The notes beneath the pieces were generated by a model. The model was given only the letters and a program-made list of their open reading frames with translations, was not told the DNA's origin and ran no database searches. From assembly GCA_964424125.1 (NCBI GenBank), contig CAYRHS010000029.1, positions 1 to 23,718 of the forward strand: 23,718 nt of DNA. The letters are read 5' to 3'. This document shows, piece by piece, positions 20,425-23,718 of the stretch. How positions within the stretch are numbered: position 1 is the stretch's first letter; every line of letters starts with the position of its first letter. Both the position numbers and the translations under genes were made by a program. The stretch comes from CAYRHS01 sp964424125 (GTDB taxonomy: Bacteria > Actinomycetota > Acidimicrobiia > IMCC26256 > JAOSJL01).

Positions 20425-21743
20425 CACGCGTCCTCGGCCGCGACGGTCGCGATCGCCTCGCCGAGCACGTCGACGATCCGTTCGATCTCCTCGGCGGTCG
20501 TCGTCAACGGTGGCATCACGACGACCACGTCGCCGAGTGGGCGCAGGAGCACGCCGCGCCGGACCGCGGCTGCGCACACCCGGCGGCCCCAGCGGAGCCC
20601 GTCCCGCGGCGGGTGCAGCTCGATGCCTGCCATCAAGCCGGCGTGGCGCACGTCCAGCACGCTCGGGAGCGGCGCGATCCTCCCCTCCAGCAGGGTGCCG
20701 AGCTGTGCGGCCCGGGCGCGGACGTCGGCGAGCACGTCCCACTCGTCGAGCAGCTGGAGGTGGCGGAGCGCCACTGCAGCCGCGAGCGCGTTCCCCCCGT
20801 ACGAGTGGCCGTGGTAGAAGGTCCGCTCGCCCAGGTCCTCGCCCAGGAACGCTTCGAAGACCCGGCCCGACGCCACGGTGGCCGACATGGGGAGGTAGCC
20901 GCCGGTGAGGCCCTTGCCGAGGCACATCAGGTCGGGGCGCACGTCGCACTGCTCGGATGCGAAGAGCGTTCCTGTACGGCCGAACCCGGTCGCGACCTCG
21001 TCCGCGACGAGGAGGACTCCGGCTTCCTGCGCGGCCCGCCCGAGCTTGCCGACCGCGGCCGGGTCGGCGACCTGGATCCCGGCCGCGCCCTGGACGATCG
21101 GTTCGAGCACGACCGCAGCCAGGGTCGGCGCGTGCTCCTCGAGCCTCGCCAGCGCGTCGTCGAGCCAACCCGCCTCGGCGTACCCCGCGGCGCGCAGCAC
21201 GGGGAAGCGGAGCGGGTCGAAGCGGTCGGCGCCGAAGCCTCCGCCGCCGAGCGAGAGCGATCCCACGGTGTCGCCGTGGTACGCGTCGCCGAGCGCCAGG
21301 AACCCCGTGCGCTCGGACACTCCCTGGTTGGCCCAGTACTGGAACGCGACCTTCGCCGCCTGCTCCACGGCGGTGGCCCCGTCCGACGCGAACAGGAAAT
21401 GAGGGCTCTCGACGGGCACGACGGTGGCGAGCGCCTCGGCGAGCTCGACGACCGTGCGGTTGCCGTGTCCGAGGAGGGTCGTGTGCGCGACCCGACCGAG
21501 CTGGTCCCGCAGTGCCGCGTCCAGCTCGGGCACGCGATGTCCGAGCGTGGTGACCCACAGCGAGGAGATCGCGTCGAGATAGCGGTGGCCCGCCACGTCG
21601 ACGAGCTCGCGGCCCTCGGCGCGTTCGACGACCAGCGGCTCGTTGTCGGCGAAGCTCGCCATCTGGGTGAAGCCGTGCCAGACGACGGCCGCGTCCCGGG
21701 CGACCCAGTCGCTTCCGGGGTCGCCGCACCCATTCGGCGTCAT
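20424..21743 (-). CDS. bioA: Adenosylmethionine-8-amino-7-oxononanoate aminotransferase BioA
   Basis: BioA moves an amino group, usually from S-adenosylmethionine, to KAPA to form 7,8-diaminopelargonic acid using PLP. The 439-residue product shows VWHGFTQM (21-28), SSLWVTTLGH (60-69, with the aromatic substrate-site residue), GDAYHGDTVGS (152-162) with Tyr155, EPIVQGAAG (214-222), the PLP-ring Asp248 in ADEVATGFGRTG, and PLP-Lys277 in CLGKGLTGGYLP. These phrases separate BioA from other class III aminotransferases. The ATG at 21743 (minus) follows an excellent ribosome-binding site, GAGGAGGT, a few bases upstream. It leads the bioA-bioF-bioD operon and is divergent from a TetR gene across a 91-base gap. 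Confidence 0.95.
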   Translation of the reverse strand: MTPNGCGDPGSDWVARDAAVVWHGFTQMASFADNEPLVVERAEGRELVDVAGHRYLDAISSLWVTTLGHRVPELDAALRDQLGRVAHTTLLGHGNRTVVELAEALATVVPVESPHFLFASDGATAVEQAAKVAFQYWANQGVSERTGFLALGDAYHGDTVGSLSLGGGGFGADRFDPLRFPVLRAAGYAEAGWLDDALARLEEHAPTLAAVVLEPIVQGAAGIQVADPAAVGKLGRAAQEAGVLLVADEVATGFGRTGTLFASEQCDVRPDLMCLGKGLTGGYLPMSATVASGRVFEAFLGEDLGERTFYHGHSYGGNALAAAVALRHLQLLDEWDVLADVRARAAQLGTLLEGRIAPLPSVLDVRHAGLMAGIELHPPRDGLRWGRRVCAAAVRRGVLLRPLGDVVVVMPPLTTTAEEIERIVDVLGEAIATVAAEDA

Positions 21744-21771
21744 CGGACCTCCTCGGCGCGTGCCGGGCCGC

Positions 21772-21777
21772 AGGCTA
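21772..21777 (-). promoter_or_regulatory. Possible bioA -10 box (TAGCCT, minus strand)
   Basis: On the minus strand TAGCCT lies 28 bases before the bioA ATG, giving a short leader that contains the Shine-Dalgarno. No -35 consensus is seen. The inverted repeat at 21808-21831 begins about 30 bases upstream of it, close enough that a bound repressor could affect bioA. Confidence 0.4.
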
Positions 21778-21799
21778 CCGGTCTCCCCGTCCGGGGCCC

Positions 21800-21828
21800 T
21801 TGACAGTGAGACAGAAAATGCCTACTGT
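21800..21828 (+). promoter_or_regulatory. Near-consensus promoter of the second TetR gene
   Basis: TTGACA (21800-21805), a 17-base spacer and TACTGT (21823-21828) make a near-ideal housekeeping-sigma promoter. The -10 box ends 6 bases before the GTG at 21835, so the mRNA should be leaderless. It is the only promoter in the window with a full -35 consensus. Confidence 0.75.
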
Positions 21829-21831
21829 CTC
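21808..21831 (+). promoter_or_regulatory. Putative TetR operator (GAGACAG-N10-CTGTCTC)
   Basis: GAGACAG (21808-21814) and CTGTCTC (21825-21831) are perfect inverted copies around 10 bases. The site lies between the -35 and -10 boxes and covers the -10, the classic place for an autorepressor. A nested pair, ACAGT (21803-21807) and ACTGT (21824-21828), adds further symmetry. It lies in the gap between divergent bioA and the TetR gene. Confidence 0.6.
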
Positions 21832-21834
21832 GCC

Positions 21835-22437
21835 GTGCCGCCGACGCCCACCCAGGCGCCTCGCCCGCTCGCCCGCCCCGGCGACGCGCCCACCCGCATC
21901 AAGGCCGCGCTGGCGGCCTGCATCGCTCGCCACGGCGTGACCAAGACCACGCTCGACGACGTCGCCCGGGAAGCGGGGTGCTCGCGGGCCACGCTCTACC
22001 GGCACTTCGCCGGCAAGCGCCAGCTCGTCGAGGCCCTCGTCGCCGACGAGTGGTCGGCGCTCGTCGGTGCGCTCGCCGCCGAGGTCGAGGCCGCCGAGAC
22101 GCTCGAGGACGCGCTCGTCGCGCTGGTCACCGGGGGAGCGCGGGCGCTCCAGGAGCACGAGGCGCTCCAGCGAGTCCTCGAGCTCGAGCCCGAGCTCGCG
22201 CTGCCGTACCTCACCTTCGACGGCGCCGAAGGGACCTTCGCCGTCGTCGCCGCCGATCTCGGCCCCGCACTGCGCCGTTTCCTTCCTGACGATCGAGCCC
22301 ACCGCACTGCGGAATGGATGGCGCGCATCGTCCTGTCCTCGTTCGATGCCGGCGGCTGCGCCGTCGTCGACGAACCGTTCACTCGCGAGCTCGTGCACGA
22401 CTTCGTCGTGCCCGGCGTCGCCGATCCCAGGGGGTAG
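21835..22437 (+). CDS. TetR/AcrR family transcriptional regulator divergent from bioA
   Basis: The 200-residue protein has a Pro-rich N-terminal extension (about 1-18), then a TetR DNA-binding domain IARHGVTKTTLDDVAREAGCSRATLYRHF with the helix-turn-helix at about residues 37-58. Its C-terminal domain resembles that of the TetR protein at 16820-17425 (HEALQRVLELEPELALP), so the two are likely paralogs. The GTG at 21835 is supported by the TACTGT box 6 bases upstream. An inverted repeat over that box suggests autorepression. The stop is 3 bases before the diiron gene, so the two form an operon, and the regulator probably controls this pair and perhaps bioA. The ligand is unknown; acyl-CoAs are common TetR ligands but nothing here proves one. 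Confidence 0.9.
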   Translation: MPPTPTQAPRPLARPGDAPTRIKAALAACIARHGVTKTTLDDVAREAGCSRATLYRHFAGKRQLVEALVADEWSALVGALAAEVEAAETLEDALVALVTGGARALQEHEALQRVLELEPELALPYLTFDGAEGTFAVVAADLGPALRRFLPDDRAHRTAEWMARIVLSSFDAGGCAVVDEPFTRELVHDFVVPGVADPRG

Positions 22438-22440
22438 TCC

Positions 22441-23580
22441 GTGACCACCGACCACGTGCGGAACGAGGATCTGATCGGTCGTGCAGACCTCGACGACCTC
22501 GAGTCCATCCTGTCGATCTCCAATGCCGACGTCGACGAGGTCCGCCACATCGTCCGGGCCGAGTCGGACGCGATCTTCACCTGGGACTACGAACGGACGC
22601 GGCCCGCGCTGGGCAAGCTCTACGAGAAGGCGAAGACCTCGCAGTGGAACGGCAGCACCGATCTGCCGTGGGACACGAAGGTCGACCAGGCCGAGGTCGC
22701 CCTCTCGAACATGGGCCAGGCGCAGCGTTTCCCCGAGGGCACCGACTTCTCGGGCACCGCGTTCGAGTCCTGGGGCGACGACGAGTGGATCCAGCTCGCC
22801 GTCGAGTCCCAGAACTGGACCCTGTCGCAGTTCATGCACGGTGAGCAGGGCGCGCTGATCTGCACCGCGCAGATCGTCGAGACCGTCCCCTGGATCGACG
22901 CCAAGTACTACGCGTCCACCCAGGTCATGGACGAGGCGCGCCACGTCGAGGTCTTCGCGCGCTACCTCGACGAGAAGCTCTCGGGCCACTACCCGATCAA
23001 CGCCCACCTGCGTATGCTGCTCGACGACATCGTCGCCGACAGCCGCTGGGACATGACCTACCTCGGGATGCAGGTCATGGTCGAAGGGTTGGCGCTCGCC
23101 TCGTTCGGGTTCATCCACCAGATGACCACCGAGCCGCTCCTGAAGCAGCTCCTGCGCTACGTGATGAGCGACGAGGCCCGTCACGTCGCCTTCGGAGTGC
23201 TGTCGCTCAAGGAGTTCTACGACGAGCTCACCGAGGCCGAGCTGCGCGAGCGCCAGGAGTTCGCGTACGAGGCCGCGGTGCGGATGCGCGACCGCTTCCT
23301 GCAGCAGGAGGTCTGGGAGCGCATGGGGATTGACCCGAAGGAGGCGATGGCGCTCGTCCTCGCCGACGAGGGTCGGCCGCTCTTCCAGCAGATGATCTTC
23401 AGCAAGATCGTGCCCAACTGCAGGAAGCTCGGTCTGCTCGACGCGAACGACCAATGGCTCCGCCACCGCTTCGAGGAGCTCGAGGTGATCCAGTTCGAGC
23501 ACGCGGTCGACACCGGCGAGGAGTACGCGATGCTCGACGAGGTCGCACGCGACCGCGAGGCCGCGACGTCCGTCGGCTGA
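22441..23580 (+). CDS. Ferritin-like diiron protein of unknown substrate
   Basis: This 379-residue protein carries two similar helix-pair units. Candidate metal ligands are Glu135 (HGEQGA), Glu165 and His168 (DEARH), Glu215 (MVEGLAL), and Glu245 and His248 (DEARH). This is the complete E, ExxH, E, ExxH set of a dinuclear iron (or Mn/Fe) four-helix bundle, with 30 residues between the paired sites. Proteins with this layout include ribonucleotide reductase R2-like oxidases, acyl-ACP desaturases and AurF-type N-oxygenases. I do not recognise this one beyond the ferritin-like superfamily. Its GTG start is 3 bases after the TetR stop and no signal peptide is seen. Oxidation of an organic substrate, perhaps acyl-linked, is a reasonable inference but not shown. 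Confidence 0.82.
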   Translation: MTTDHVRNEDLIGRADLDDLESILSISNADVDEVRHIVRAESDAIFTWDYERTRPALGKLYEKAKTSQWNGSTDLPWDTKVDQAEVALSNMGQAQRFPEGTDFSGTAFESWGDDEWIQLAVESQNWTLSQFMHGEQGALICTAQIVETVPWIDAKYYASTQVMDEARHVEVFARYLDEKLSGHYPINAHLRMLLDDIVADSRWDMTYLGMQVMVEGLALASFGFIHQMTTEPLLKQLLRYVMSDEARHVAFGVLSLKEFYDELTEAELRERQEFAYEAAVRMRDRFLQQEVWERMGIDPKEAMALVLADEGRPLFQQMIFSKIVPNCRKLGLLDANDQWLRHRFEELEVIQFEHAVDTGEEYAMLDEVARDREAATSVG

Positions 23581-23607
23581 CGGAGCAGCGCCCGCACACC
23601 CCGGTGG

Positions 23608-23613
23608 TACCGT
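23608..23613 (+). promoter_or_regulatory. -10 box (TACCGT) for leaderless RNase J gene
   Basis: TACCGT ends exactly 6 bases before the GTG at 23620, with no ribosome-binding site in between. This has the same form and spacing as before dapB and the second TetR gene. The 39-base gap after the diiron gene holds no terminator. Confidence 0.55.
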
Positions 23614-23619
23614 CCGTTG

Positions 23620-23718
23620 GTGCCGGCTGACGGAGGAGTTCGGCTCGTCTTTCTCGGCGGGCTCGGCGAGATCGGTCGGAACTGCTGCTGCATCGAGCTC
23701 GAGGGGCGCATTCTCGTC
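23620..23718 (+). CDS. rnj: Ribonuclease J, N-terminal fragment
   Basis: The first 33 codons read into the opening strand of an RNase J metallo-beta-lactamase domain: VRLVFLGGLGEIGRN (7-21) is the family's hallmark start. RNase J combines endonuclease and 5'-to-3' exonuclease activity in mRNA and rRNA turnover. The fragment continues beyond the window, so the catalytic HxHxDH motif is not visible. Three Cys in a row (22-24) follow GRN, where other members have mixed residues. The GTG at 23620 is set by the TACCGT box 6 bases before it. In many actinobacteria this gene follows dapB and dapA, which supports the call. Confidence 0.88.
   Translation, partial: MPADGGVRLVFLGGLGEIGRNCCCIELEGRILV

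Noticed and set aside
21744..21834. Known biotin repressor sites (BirA, BioR or BioQ type) before bioA
   Set aside because: The only clear inverted repeat is GAGACAG-N10-CTGTCTC, which does not match the sites I know for those regulators.
9687..23619. Mobile element or genomic island with integrase and attachment sites
   Set aside because: No transposase, integrase, tRNA gene or flanking direct repeat was seen, and base use matches the flanking genes.

Overview
The window is about 23.7 kb of GC-rich, gene-dense bacterial DNA. It most likely comes from a high-GC actinobacterium, and the gene order and protein character suggest the Acidimicrobiia. Three things point there: many GTG starts with 4-base GTGA/ATGA stop-start overlaps, repeated leaderless promoters (a TAnnnT box 6-9 bases before the start codon with no Shine-Dalgarno), and a bioB-bsaP pair, an actinobacterial trait. 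The class-level assignment is inference.

Region 1 (1-9686, all plus strand) is a conserved translation and RNA-metabolism backbone: the 3' end of infB, a DUF4396 membrane protein, a DUF503/YlxP protein, rbfA, an NrnA-type DHH phosphoesterase, truB, ribF, rpsO, pnp, an M16 zinc peptidase and dapB. These genes mature the ribosome, modify tRNA, make flavin cofactors and degrade RNA. The last two are the usual actinobacterial followers of pnp. The infB fragment has an in-frame TAG close to the window edge.

Region 2 (9744-16704, plus strand) is a complete branched-chain-amino-acid-type (LivFGHMK) ABC importer. A long-chain-type acyl-CoA synthetase lies between the second ATPase and the first permease and is joined to both by 4-base overlaps. 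This suggests import of a carboxylic acid followed by CoA activation. A strong terminator follows livK. The first gene, livF, has no ATG, GTG or TTG start at the expected place.

Region 3 (16820-22437) is a biotin locus bounded by two related TetR genes. It holds bioB-bsaP on plus and bioA-bioF-bioD on minus, and the two units converge with a 7-base gap. BioB lacks a cysteine where the third [2Fe-2S] ligand is normally found. It is followed by the small cysteine-rich BsaP, the auxiliary protein that mycobacterial BioB needs. No gene for making the pimeloyl precursor is present.

Region 4 (21835-23718): the second TetR gene has a near-consensus promoter with an inverted repeat over its -10 box. 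It forms an operon with a ferritin-like diiron protein that has a full E, ExxH, E, ExxH ligand set. The window closes with the first 33 codons of RNase J. In many actinobacteria dapB lies close to dapA and the RNase J gene, so regions 2-4 look like about 14 kb of metabolic genes set into that backbone. No tRNA, rRNA, insertion sequence, CRISPR array or phage gene was seen, and no stretch longer than about 120 bases lacks a gene.
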